DNA of 64,000 nt. It comes from Paraplanobispora siamensis (GTDB taxonomy: Bacteria; Actinomycetota; Actinomycetes; Streptosporangiales; Streptosporangiaceae). Position numbers and translations under genes: made by a program. The stretch lies in the NCBI RefSeq assembly GCF_016863175.1, contig NZ_BOOJ01000064.1, positions 37,842 through 101,841 of the forward strand. The letters are read 5' to 3'. The notes under the pieces were generated by a model. It did not search any database. It was not told the origin of the DNA and was given only the letters and a program-made list of their open reading frames with translations. Positions 26,356 through 33,993 of this stretch are shown one piece after another (positions within the stretch are counted from its first letter, which is position 1; each line of letters opens with the position of its first letter).

Positions 26356-29129
26356 CCGTCCAGCCCGATCTGCAGATCTTCGTACCGGCCATCATGAGCG
26401 CCGGGCTGCTGTTCTCGATCGCCGCCGTGCTGCGCGACGTGCTGCGCTCGGCGCGGGGCCGGGCCCCGGGCCTGGACCGCCGCCTGGACGTGGCAGGGCA
26501 CGCGACCGCCCGGCACGTGATCACCGGTGAGCCGCCCGGGGCGGCGCTGGGCCAGGCGCTCAGACGGCCCCTGTTCTACCGGCTCACCGCGATGACCGGC
26601 CTTGGACTGTGCGTCTACCTGGTGGTCGGTGCCACCTACAACTACTTCCACACCGACGGTTACCTCAGGGGCATCGCCTGGATGTGGGCGGTGTCGCTGC
26701 TGCCGGCCGCCGTCGCCGGACTGGCCGGGACGGCCTCGGCGGCGATCCTGCGCGCCTGGCCGACCCCGCCGCGCTGGGCGGCGGGCCTGGTCGTGGCGAC
26801 CCCGCTCGGCCGCGACCCCGGCGGCGCCCCCGAGGACTCCCGGCGGATGCTGATCGGCTGGGCGGCGGTCTGGGCCGCGGCGGCCACCGGCATCCTGGCC
26901 CTGATCCTGCAGGGCTCGCCGCACATCGCCGCAGCCGTGGACGACATCGCGGCGCCGGTATCGGGTTGGACGTGGCTGACGGCACCGCCGCTGGGCCTGT
27001 ACGGCGCGGCCGGCACGTCCCTGGTGCTGGCACTGGCCGTTGGCGTCGCGACGTTGCGCTGCCTGGTCTTCGCGCTCGCCTATCCCGCGGCCACCGCCGT
27101 CGGCCTGGCGGCCACGCTGGTGCTGCGCTCCTCGGCCGAACATTCATGGCCGGCCGACACCTTCCCCTCGGGCCACGTGGCCCAGGCGGCGCTGATGGCC
27201 GGGCTGCTGCCCGTCGCGCTGACCGTGCTGACCCGGCGCGCCTGGCCGGCCAGGGCGCTGGCCGTACCCCTGGCGGCCGCCGCCGTGCTGGTCGCCCTGT
27301 CCCGGCTGCAGACGGGCGCCAACCAGGGGACCGACGTGCTCGCCGGAGCCCTGCTCGGCGGGGCGCTCGCCCTGGGCGGGCGCTGGGCGCTGCGCCATCC
27401 CGGCTGGCACGTCCGCTGCCACGGTTGCCCGTGGAGCTCGCCGGCCTCCGCGCGGGAGAGCGGGCTGTTCGATCTGCATCCCGTCACCCGCCGGGTGATC
27501 CGGCGGGCGGCCCGGGCGTGGGCCGCCGCGGTGGTGGCCGGGTTCGCCGTGTTGTCGCTGACCGTCGGCGTGCCCCGCGATCCGGAGGGCGACGGGCTCG
27601 TGGCCATGGTCGAAGAGCCGCTCCAACTCGCTCTGCTGGTCATCGCGGCGCTGGGCTGGCTGGTCGCCTGGCGCCGGGAGGGGGCCGGCGCCGTCCTGCT
27701 GGCTCTGGCCGGGGTGGGCCTGGGCAGCACGGCCGCCCTGACCTACCCCCCGCTGGTCAGCGTCCTGGTCACCGTGGTGTTCCTGGCGCCTGCGGTCGCC
27801 TTCTGGCTGCTGTGGCAGCACACCCGCAGCCGCCGCGACATCGCCGTCCTGGCCGCGGTCACCGCGCTGTTGATCGGAACCGTCTGGACCGGGGGCGCGC
27901 TGGCCTACGACCACTACTTCGGTCCCGCCCACCCCGAGTCCGCCACGCCCGCCCTGCGGGCCGACCGGGTGTCGTGGGTGTGGAGCGGAGCGATCACCCC
28001 AAGTTCGTTCCGTGTCACGGCGCGGCTCACCGGCCCGGCGGAGCAGGCCGGGCTCATCGTGCGGCCGAGCCCCCAGATCCCTCCCGCCCCGGTCGCGGTC
28101 CCGGACAGCCGAGTGGTCACCTGGACCGTCACCGGGCTGCGGCCGGGCACCCGCCACACCTACACCGTGGTGGTGGACGGCCATCCCGACGGCACCCGCG
28201 GCCGGGGCTCGATGCGGACCTCCCCCGAGGGCGCCGGGTCGTTCACGGTCGCGGCGAGCGCCTGCGCCCGCACCGGCTCCGACGGAGCGGTCTACGACGC
28301 CATCAGGCGGTCGGATCCGCTGCTGTACCTGATCACCGGCGACCTGCACTACGGCAACGTGGAGGAGGACGACGTCGCCGCGTTCCGCGCCCGCTACGAC
28401 GAGACCCTCACCGCTCCCGCCCAGGCGGCGCTGTACCGCTCCACGCCGGTCGCCTATGTCTGGGACGACCACGACTACGGGCCCAACGAGGCCGACGCCG
28501 CCTCGCCCAGCCGCCGCGCGGCCCGTCTGGCCTACCGTGAGAACACACCTCACTACCCCCTGCCCTCCGAGGCCGTCTACCAGGCGTTCACCGTCGGGCG
28601 GGTGCGGTTCGTGCTGACCGACACCCGATCGGAGCGCACCGGCGCCTCCATGCTCGGCCCCGCCCAGCTCGCCTGGCTGGAGGATGAACTGGTGCGCGCC
28701 GGCCGTACGCACGCGCTGGTGGTCTGGGTCAACCCCGATCCGTGGATCGTGCGCTCCGGGCCGGGCGCCGACGGCTGGGGGGCCTATCCCGCGGAGCGGA
28801 GGCGCCTGGCCACGACCATCGAGCGCAACGGCGTCGACAACCTCGTCATGATCAGCGGCGATGCTCACATGCTGGCGCTCGACGACGGCTCCCACAGCGG
28901 CTACGGCCCGGCCCGCAAGGGCTTCCCCGTCCTGCAGGCGGCGCCCCTCGACCGGCCGGGAGCGCCCAAGGGCGGACCGTACAGCGAGGGGATGTGGACG
29001 GGGGCCGGCCAGTACGGGACGCTGACGGTTCACGACGACGGATCCCGGACGTTGGCCGTCGACCTCGCCGGCCACGACTGGACCGGGCGGACGCTGTTCT
29101 CCCGGACCTTCCGGTTCGATCACCGCTGA
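26352..29129 (+). CDS. PAP2-like membrane domain fused to PhoD-like phosphatase
   Basis: A 925-residue protein. Residues about 10-360 are multi-helix membrane with a PAP2-like core (TFPSGHVAQAALMAG, then SRLQTGANQGTDVL). Three or four further helices follow (about 390-520). A fibronectin-like stretch (about 535-620, VTWTVTGLRPGTRHTYTV) leads to a PhoD-type metallophosphatase (about 625-925; LITGDLHYGNVEEDD, YVWDDHDYGPNEAD, NLVMISGDAHMLALDDG). In the PAP2 core the catalytic His of SRxxxGxHxxxD is replaced by Asn (codon AAC), so that half is probably inactive, while the PhoD half looks intact. ATG 26352 overlaps the upstream stop. Confidence 0.82.
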   Translation: MTVQPDLQIFVPAIMSAGLLFSIAAVLRDVLRSARGRAPGLDRRLDVAGHATARHVITGEPPGAALGQALRRPLFYRLTAMTGLGLCVYLVVGATYNYFHTDGYLRGIAWMWAVSLLPAAVAGLAGTASAAILRAWPTPPRWAAGLVVATPLGRDPGGAPEDSRRMLIGWAAVWAAAATGILALILQGSPHIAAAVDDIAAPVSGWTWLTAPPLGLYGAAGTSLVLALAVGVATLRCLVFALAYPAATAVGLAATLVLRSSAEHSWPADTFPSGHVAQAALMAGLLPVALTVLTRRAWPARALAVPLAAAAVLVALSRLQTGANQGTDVLAGALLGGALALGGRWALRHPGWHVRCHGCPWSSPASARESGLFDLHPVTRRVIRRAARAWAAAVVAGFAVLSLTVGVPRDPEGDGLVAMVEEPLQLALLVIAALGWLVAWRREGAGAVLLALAGVGLGSTAALTYPPLVSVLVTVVFLAPAVAFWLLWQHTRSRRDIAVLAAVTALLIGTVWTGGALAYDHYFGPAHPESATPALRADRVSWVWSGAITPSSFRVTARLTGPAEQAGLIVRPSPQIPPAPVAVPDSRVVTWTVTGLRPGTRHTYTVVVDGHPDGTRGRGSMRTSPEGAGSFTVAASACARTGSDGAVYDAIRRSDPLLYLITGDLHYGNVEEDDVAAFRARYDETLTAPAQAALYRSTPVAYVWDDHDYGPNEADAASPSRRAARLAYRENTPHYPLPSEAVYQAFTVGRVRFVLTDTRSERTGASMLGPAQLAWLEDELVRAGRTHALVVWVNPDPWIVRSGPGADGWGAYPAERRRLATTIERNGVDNLVMISGDAHMLALDDGSHSGYGPARKGFPVLQAAPLDRPGAPKGGPYSEGMWTGAGQYGTLTVHDDGSRTLAVDLAGHDWTGRTLFSRTFRFDHR

Positions 29130-29141
29130 GGGCGGCGGATC

Positions 29142-29155
29142 GGGACCTTCGCCGG
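29142..29155 (+). promoter_or_regulatory. DosR-like operator box
   Basis: GGGACCTTCGCCGG, 70 bp before the glutamate-dehydrogenase-like gene. Confidence 0.6.
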
Positions 29156-29225
29156 GCGTCGGGTTCCCTCCGCCTCTGTCGGTGACGCGCGCACGCCCAC
29201 AGTGTGGGCGGTGGAGGCGATGACG

Positions 29226-30335
29226 ATGCGTGAGATCGAAGCCGCCTGGCAGGCCGACGAGCTGGGGCCGGTCGAGGTGGTGTTCCTGCGGCCCATGCCG
29301 CGGATGGAGGCGGTCGTCGTCCTGGACAACCTGGCCCTGGGCCCGGCCATCGGCGGGGTACGGCTGACGCCGACGGTGACGGCGGCCGAGGTCGCCAGGC
29401 TGGCCCGGGCGATGACGATCAAAAACGCGGCCGCGGGTCTGCCGCACGGCGGCGGGAAGGCCGGCATCATGCTGGCCCCCAGCCTGGCCCAGGCGCCCAG
29501 GGAACGGGAGATGCGGGCCTTCGCCAGGGCGATCGAGCATCTGACCGGCTACATCCCCGGTCCCGACATGGGCACCGACGAAAGCTGCATGGCGGTGGTG
29601 CACGACGAGATCGGCCGGGCCGTCGGGCTGCCCGCGGTGCTGGGCGGCATCCCCCTGGACGAGCTGGGCGCCACCGGATACGGGCTGGCCTGCTGCGCGA
29701 GCGCGCTGGCCGAGGCCAAGGTGCTCGAACTGGAGGGGGCCCGGGTGGTCGTGCAGGGCTTCGGCGCCGTGGGCATGCATGCCGCGCTGGAACTGCGGCG
29801 GCGCGGCGCGGTGGTGGTCGCCGTCTCCGACAGCCGGGGCGCCGTGCGCCGCGACGACGGGCTGGACGTGGCCGAGCTGGCCGCCTTCAAACGGGCGCGC
29901 GGCCTGGTGGCGGAGTTCCCTGGAGGAGACGCGGCGGCCCGCGACGAGATCGTGACGCTGCCGTGCGAGGTGCTGGTGCCGGCCGCCCAGCCCGATGTGC
30001 TCACCGGTGACAACGCCGGGCGCGTGCGGGCCGAGGTGATCCTGCAGGGAGCCAACATCCCGGCGACCGCCGAGGCCGAGGAGATCTTCCACCGGCTCGG
30101 CATCCTGTCGGTGCCGGACGTGATCGCCAACGCCGGCGGGGTGATCTGCGCGGCCGTGGAGTACGCCGGCGGCGGTCGCGAGCGGGCCTTCGCCGCGATC
30201 GAGGAGAAGATCGGCGCCAACACGGCCGAGCTGGCCGACCGGATCGCCCGCACCGGAGACCTGCCGCGCCGGGCGGCCACCGAGATGGCCCTGTCCAGGA
30301 TCCGCGCCGCACAGGCCTACCGCCGCCGGTTCTGA
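29226..30335 (+). CDS. Glu/Leu/Phe/Val dehydrogenase family protein
   Basis: A 369-residue NAD(P)-dependent amino acid dehydrogenase that interconverts a 2-oxoacid plus ammonia and an amino acid. The catalytic Lys region GLPHGGGKAGIML, the PGPDMGTDE block, the Rossmann loop VVVQGFGAVGMHAAL and the ILQGANIPAT block are all present. It is shorter than NADP-glutamate dehydrogenase (about 450) and close to the Leu/Phe/Val dehydrogenase length, so the substrate is uncertain. ATG 29226 is preferred because GGAGG stands eight bases before it; 29220 and GTG 29202 are alternatives. Confidence 0.87.
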   Translation: MREIEAAWQADELGPVEVVFLRPMPRMEAVVVLDNLALGPAIGGVRLTPTVTAAEVARLARAMTIKNAAAGLPHGGGKAGIMLAPSLAQAPREREMRAFARAIEHLTGYIPGPDMGTDESCMAVVHDEIGRAVGLPAVLGGIPLDELGATGYGLACCASALAEAKVLELEGARVVVQGFGAVGMHAALELRRRGAVVVAVSDSRGAVRRDDGLDVAELAAFKRARGLVAEFPGGDAAARDEIVTLPCEVLVPAAQPDVLTGDNAGRVRAEVILQGANIPATAEAEEIFHRLGILSVPDVIANAGGVICAAVEYAGGGRERAFAAIEEKIGANTAELADRIARTGDLPRRAATEMALSRIRAAQAYRRRF

Positions 30336-30412
30336 GCCGGCTGCGCGCCCTCGCGGCGCTCATCGCGGCTCATCCGGAGCAGGCCCCGCCCCACCGGGGC
30401 GGGGCCGAGTTC

Positions 30413-30426
30413 CCTCCGAAGGTCCC
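30413..30426 (-). promoter_or_regulatory. DosR-like operator box
   Basis: On the minus strand GGGACCTTCGGAGG, 57 bp before the M50 protease gene. Confidence 0.58.
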
Positions 30427-30483
30427 TCGGATTGGGGCGGAACGCCTCTCCACCACGGGGACGCACGGCCTGACGGTGGAAGT

Positions 30484-31602
30484 ATGAGACAGAGTCTGCG
30501 TCTTGGACGGGTGGCCGGCATCCCCGTGGGGATGCACTGGTCGGTGCTGGTGATCGTCTGGCTGATCGCCGTGACCCTGAGCACGATCGTGCTGCCCGAG
30601 GCGGCCCCCGGTGAGGCCGCGGTCCTGTACTGGAGCGTGGGCGTGGTCACCTCGGTGGTGTTCATGGTCTCGCTGCTGGCCCACGAACTCGCGCACGCGC
30701 TGGTCGCGCGGGGGCGCGGCCTGAAGGTCGGCTCGATCACGCTGTGGGTGCTCGGCGGCGCGACCGAGATCGAGGAGGAGGCCGAGACCCCCGGAGCCGA
30801 GCTGGTGGTGGCCGGGGCGGGCCCGCTGGCCAGCCTGCTTCTGGCCCTGGGCGCGTTCGCCGCCTCCGCGGCCCTGCCGGGGCCGCCGCTGCTGGTGGTG
30901 GTGCTGGTGTGGCTGGCCTACATGAACCTGGTGCTGGGGGTGTTCAACCTGCTGCCGGGCGCGCCGCTGGACGGCGGTCGGGTGCTGCACGCCGTACTGT
31001 GGCGCGCGCACCGGGACCGGGCCCGGGCCGACCGGGCCGCGGCCGTGGCGGGACAATCGCTCGGGTTCGTCCTTGTGATCCTCGGCTTCGTCCAGATGTT
31101 CGCCTGGAACGGGTTCGGAGGGCTCTGGCTGGTGATCGTCGGCTGGTACCTCGCCGGCGCCGCCCGCACCGAGGCCACGGCCAGGATCGCCCGTGAAGGG
31201 CTGCGCGGGGTGCCGGTCGGTCAGGTGATGAGCGCCGTGCCGGACCTGGCCCCGGCATGGCAGAGCGTGGAGGAGTTCGTCTCCACCGCCCTGCGTTCCC
31301 ACCAGAGGGTCTTCCCCGTGGTGGACTTCTCCGGCGCGCCGGTGGGCGTGGTCTCGCTGGAGGCCCTGACGGCGGTGCCGGCCGAGCGGCGCGCCTCGAC
31401 CCGGCTGAGCACCCTGGCCCGGGAACTGACCTCGCAGCAGGTTCTGGCCCCGGACGACGAGGTCGTCTCGCTGCTGGGACGGCCGGCCGCGGCCGGCCAG
31501 GTGGTCGCGGTGGTGGCCGAGGGCGGCCGGGTGGCCGGCATGGTGACCACCGATGACCTGAACCGCGTCCTGCAGCAGGTGCTGCTGCGCGGGACGGCGT
31601 AA
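30484..31602 (+). CDS. Site-2-type M50 zinc metalloprotease with CBS domains
   Basis: A 372-residue intramembrane protease. The zinc site is HELAH (His67, Glu68, His71), and the second motif is NLLPGAPLDGGRVLHA with the zinc-binding Asp. Six membrane helices span about 12-220. Residues about 235-365 carry a degenerate pair of CBS modules (PVGQVMSAVPDL, VFPVVDFSGAPVGVVSLEAL, GRVAGMVTTDDLNRVL). Rv2625c of M. tuberculosis has the same architecture and is DosR-regulated. Not linked here to an anti-sigma factor gene. Confidence 0.92.
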   Translation: MRQSLRLGRVAGIPVGMHWSVLVIVWLIAVTLSTIVLPEAAPGEAAVLYWSVGVVTSVVFMVSLLAHELAHALVARGRGLKVGSITLWVLGGATEIEEEAETPGAELVVAGAGPLASLLLALGAFAASAALPGPPLLVVVLVWLAYMNLVLGVFNLLPGAPLDGGRVLHAVLWRAHRDRARADRAAAVAGQSLGFVLVILGFVQMFAWNGFGGLWLVIVGWYLAGAARTEATARIAREGLRGVPVGQVMSAVPDLAPAWQSVEEFVSTALRSHQRVFPVVDFSGAPVGVVSLEALTAVPAERRASTRLSTLARELTSQQVLAPDDEVVSLLGRPAAAGQVVAVVAEGGRVAGMVTTDDLNRVLQQVLLRGTA

Positions 31603-31621
31603 GGGAGAACAAGACGTCCGA

Positions 31622-31669
31622 GCCGACCGTCGTGGACGCCGACCGTCGTGGACGCCGACCGTCGTGGAC
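31622..31669. repeat. 16-bp tandem repeat, three perfect copies
   Basis: GCCGACCGTCGTGGAC occurs three times in a row between the ends of the convergent M50 protease gene and the universal stress pseudogene. Its role is unknown; it could mark replication slippage. Confidence 0.85.
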
Positions 31670-31689
31670 AGGGCGGGGGCGATGGCGGG

Positions 31690-32517
31690 TCACCGGATGA
31701 CGGCCACCGGGCAGCGGGCGTGGTGCAGCACCGCATGGGTGACCGAACCGGGGATCGCGCCGGTCAGCCGCCGTCCCCGCAGGCCGAGCACCAGCAGGTC
31801 GGCCCGGTCGGAGGCGTCGATCAGCGTGTCGGTGGTGTTGGCATGCGCGCACAGCAGGCGGACCGCGACGTCGGGGAACTTCTCCCGCCAGCCCGCGACC
31901 GCCTCGGCCAGCACCCGCCGCTCTTCGTCGGCGACGGCCTCGACGTCGTAGACCAGGGGCAGCATGTCGCCGGGAGCGCGGGAGACCGGATGCGTCCAGG
32001 CGTGCACCGCGCGCAGCGCACTGGCCCGCAGATCGGCCTCGGTGAAGGCGAACTCCAGCACCGGCTGCTGTCCGGGATGACCGGTGACGCCGACGGCGAT
32101 CTCCGCGGTGCGCGGGTGGTGGTGCTCACCGATCACCACCACCGGGCAGGGGGCCGCGTGCACCAGGTGCAGGACGACCGTGCCGAGCAGCAGCCCGGTG
32201 AGGCCGCCCTGCCCGCGGCGACCGGCCACCAGCAGCTGGGCGCCGGCGGCGCCGGACACCAGGACCCGATCCGGGGAACCGGTGACGATCTCGGTGTCGA
32301 GCTTCAGATGCGGCTGGCCGGCCCGGGCGCGCAGGGCCGCCTCGGCCAGCACCGCCCGGGCCGTCTGCGCGCTGCGGCCGCGCAGCAGCGGCAGGTCCGG
32401 TACGGCATGCACGATACGCAGCGGGGCGCGGCGCAGCGCCGCCTCCCGGCCGGCTCAGGCGGCGGCCGACAGAGAGGCGGCGGAACCGTCCACCCCGACG
32501 ACGACGGGCCTGGTCAT
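31690..32517 (-). pseudogene. Universal stress protein gene interrupted by a TGA codon
   Basis: From ATG 32517 the frame reads TRPVVVGVDGSAASLSAAA, meets TGA at 32455-32457 (codon 21), and then continues in the same frame as AGREAALRRAPLRIVHAV and two USP domains (GAQLLVAGRRGQGGLTGLLLGTV; ADLLVLGLRGRRLTGAIPGSV) to a stop at 31690. Trp is usual at that point in the family (TGG to TGA). A shorter protein could restart at GTG 32412, but it would lack the first ATP-loop Asp. It begins seven bases after the DUF1876 stop, so the two were an operon. Confidence 0.82.
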
Positions 32518-32524
32518 GATCGGT

Positions 32525-32794
32525 TCACCATGACCAGCTCGGCACCGGCGGCTCGGCGAAGCGGGCGATGTCGCGGGACGTGACGACCCGGAGCTTCTCG
32601 GCGAGGTCGGCCAGCGCGCGGGCGGCTGCCAGCTCGTCGCCGATCTCGGGCACCGGGAAGTCGGCCGGGTTGCGGCGGGCGTGCCCGGTCCCGGACAGGT
32701 GCGTGCCGTCCCTGGTGAGCAGGACCGCCCGCGCGGTGGTGTCGTCGCCGCTTTCGTTGATGTAGATCTTCACACTCCACTGCTTGGCTTCCAT
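32525..32794 (-). CDS. DUF1876 (Rv1738/Rv2632c-like) protein
   Basis: An 89-residue protein starting MEAKQWSVKIYINESGDDTTARAVL. It has the conserved GTGHARRNPADFPVPEIGDELAAARALADLAEKL. This is the dsRBD-like DUF1876 fold whose mycobacterial member Rv1738 is strongly DosR-induced and resembles ribosome hibernation factors in structure. Function here is inferred only. A DosR-like box lies 77 bp upstream; it is cotranscribed with the interrupted USP gene. Confidence 0.88.
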   Translation of the reverse strand: MEAKQWSVKIYINESGDDTTARAVLLTRDGTHLSGTGHARRNPADFPVPEIGDELAAARALADLAEKLRVVTSRDIARFAEPPVPSWSW

Positions 32795-32871
32795 GACGGC
32801 CTCCTCATCCGGCTGTCTCCAGCGCATCGTGCTCGGGCTCGGCCGGGTAGAGGCGCACGTCATCTGCGAGC

Positions 32872-32885
32872 GGGACCAACGTCCG
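32872..32885 (+). promoter_or_regulatory. DosR-like operator box in a divergent region
   Basis: GGGACCAACGTCCG. It lies 77 bp before the DUF1876 start (minus) and 85 bp before the SRPBCC pseudogene start (plus). A second GGGAC site (GGGACGTCCGGCCC) is at 32897-32910. Confidence 0.65.
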
Positions 32886-32970
32886 ATCCGGGAGACGGGA
32901 CGTCCGGCCCTACCCGGACACCGGCGACGGAGGAGAATTCGAGTCCTCCAGCGATGCCGAGGAGCTCAGG

Positions 32971-33576
32971 ATGCCCAGGACTCGCAGGCTGATCGCACTG
33001 GCGGCGTGGGCCGTCACCGGATACCTGTTCGCCGTCCACCCCTGACAGTTGCGGTGAGGCGCCACCGCGGGCGAGGCCCACGCCGACATGGCGGGTGACG
33101 ACCTCGTCCCGGAGCCCCGGCTGTAGGCCACCCGGGCCGTCACCGTTCAGGCGCCGCCGCGGAAGGTGTGGCCCTGGCTGGTCCAGATGGGCGGCTACAC
33201 TCGGGCCGGCTGGTACAGCTACGACTGGTCCGACAACGCGGGACGCCCCAGCGCCGACCGTATCGTGCCCGAGCTGCAGGACCTCAAGGTCGGCGACGTC
33301 ATGCCCACCTCACCCGACGGGCACGGCTTCGTCATGGAGCGGATCGACCCGCCGCACGCTCTGGTGATGGTCGTGCGCGATCCCAGCGCGACCACCGGCT
33401 GCTCGATCGCCCTGCACGACCTCGGGGGAACGACGCGGCTGATCTTCCGGATCCGGGTCCAGACGCCGCGCACGGTGCGCGGCGCCGTCTACCTCGCGCT
33501 GATGGAGGCGGGGGACTTCGTGATGATGCGCAGGCGACTGCTCGCCATCAAGGCCCGCGCGGAGGCGATCCCATGA
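32971..33576 (+). pseudogene. SRPBCC-like protein gene with three in-frame stop codons
   Basis: One frame is readable across the whole gene: MPRTRRLIALAAW...YLFAVHP, TGA (33043), QLR, TGA (33055), GATAGEAHADMAGDDLVPEPRL, TAG (33124), ATRAVTVQAPPRKVWPWLVQMGGYTRAGWYSYDW and so on to TGA 33574. The first two stops fit TGG to TGA and the third CAG to TAG. GAGGAG stands six bases before the ATG. The core (VWPWLVQMGG, GWYSYDW) is that of SRPBCC/START-like proteins common in actinomycetes. A 136-residue fragment from 33166 stays open but lacks the N-terminus. Confidence 0.85.
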
Positions 33577-33890
33577 CCGTCGTCAACCGTCGCATCCTCG
33601 TCTCCCGGTACGACGGGCCGTCCGCCCTGCGCCTGGTCCAGGAGCCGCTCCCGCACCCCCGCGCCCGGCCAGGCCCGCGTCAAGGTGACCGTCACCGGAT
33701 CGTCGTGCTGCGCGACCGCTTCCCCGGAGCCTTCCGCAAGGATCTGACCACCCTGTTCGATCTCCTGGCCAAGGGGGAGACCCGACCGGCTGTCGCGGAC
33801 CGGCTGCCGCTGGAGCAGGCGGCCCTGGCCCATGAGCGGCTCGCCTCGGCGCGGGTCACGGGCAAGCAGGTCCTGGTCTGCGGCCGGTGA
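33573..33890 (+). pseudogene. Quinone oxidoreductase remnant with internal deletion
   Basis: The start (MTVVNRRILVSRYDGPSALRLVQEPLPHPR) matches the N-terminus of zinc-type quinone/alcohol dehydrogenases, and the end (TRPAVADRLPLEQAALAHERLASARVTGKQVLV) matches their C-terminus. About 200 residues between are missing, including the nucleotide-binding domain, and the frame changes near 33660 (the older frame reads PGQARVKVTVTG). Only about 105 residues remain. It overlaps the SRPBCC stop by 4 bp. Confidence 0.82.
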
Positions 33891-33929
33891 CCCCGATCCG
33901 GACGGCGGGGCCCAAAGGCATCCCGATCG

Positions 33930-33943
33930 GGGACCTTGTCCCC
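33930..33943 (+). promoter_or_regulatory. DosR-like operator box, best palindrome
   Basis: GGGACCTTGTCCCC, where GGGAC and GTCCC flank CTT: the most symmetric copy in the window. It lies 50 bp before the P1B ATPase gene. Confidence 0.72.
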
Positions 33944-33993
33944 GGGCCACCCTCTTGGAACGGCGCCAGGCTGGGGGAGAGGAGGCGTCGAGG

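Noticed and set aside
27144..30092. A 982-codon minus-strand frame opposite the PAP2-PhoD and dehydrogenase genes
   Set aside because: Same low-complexity composition and no recognisable domain; the plus-strand genes have clear motifs.
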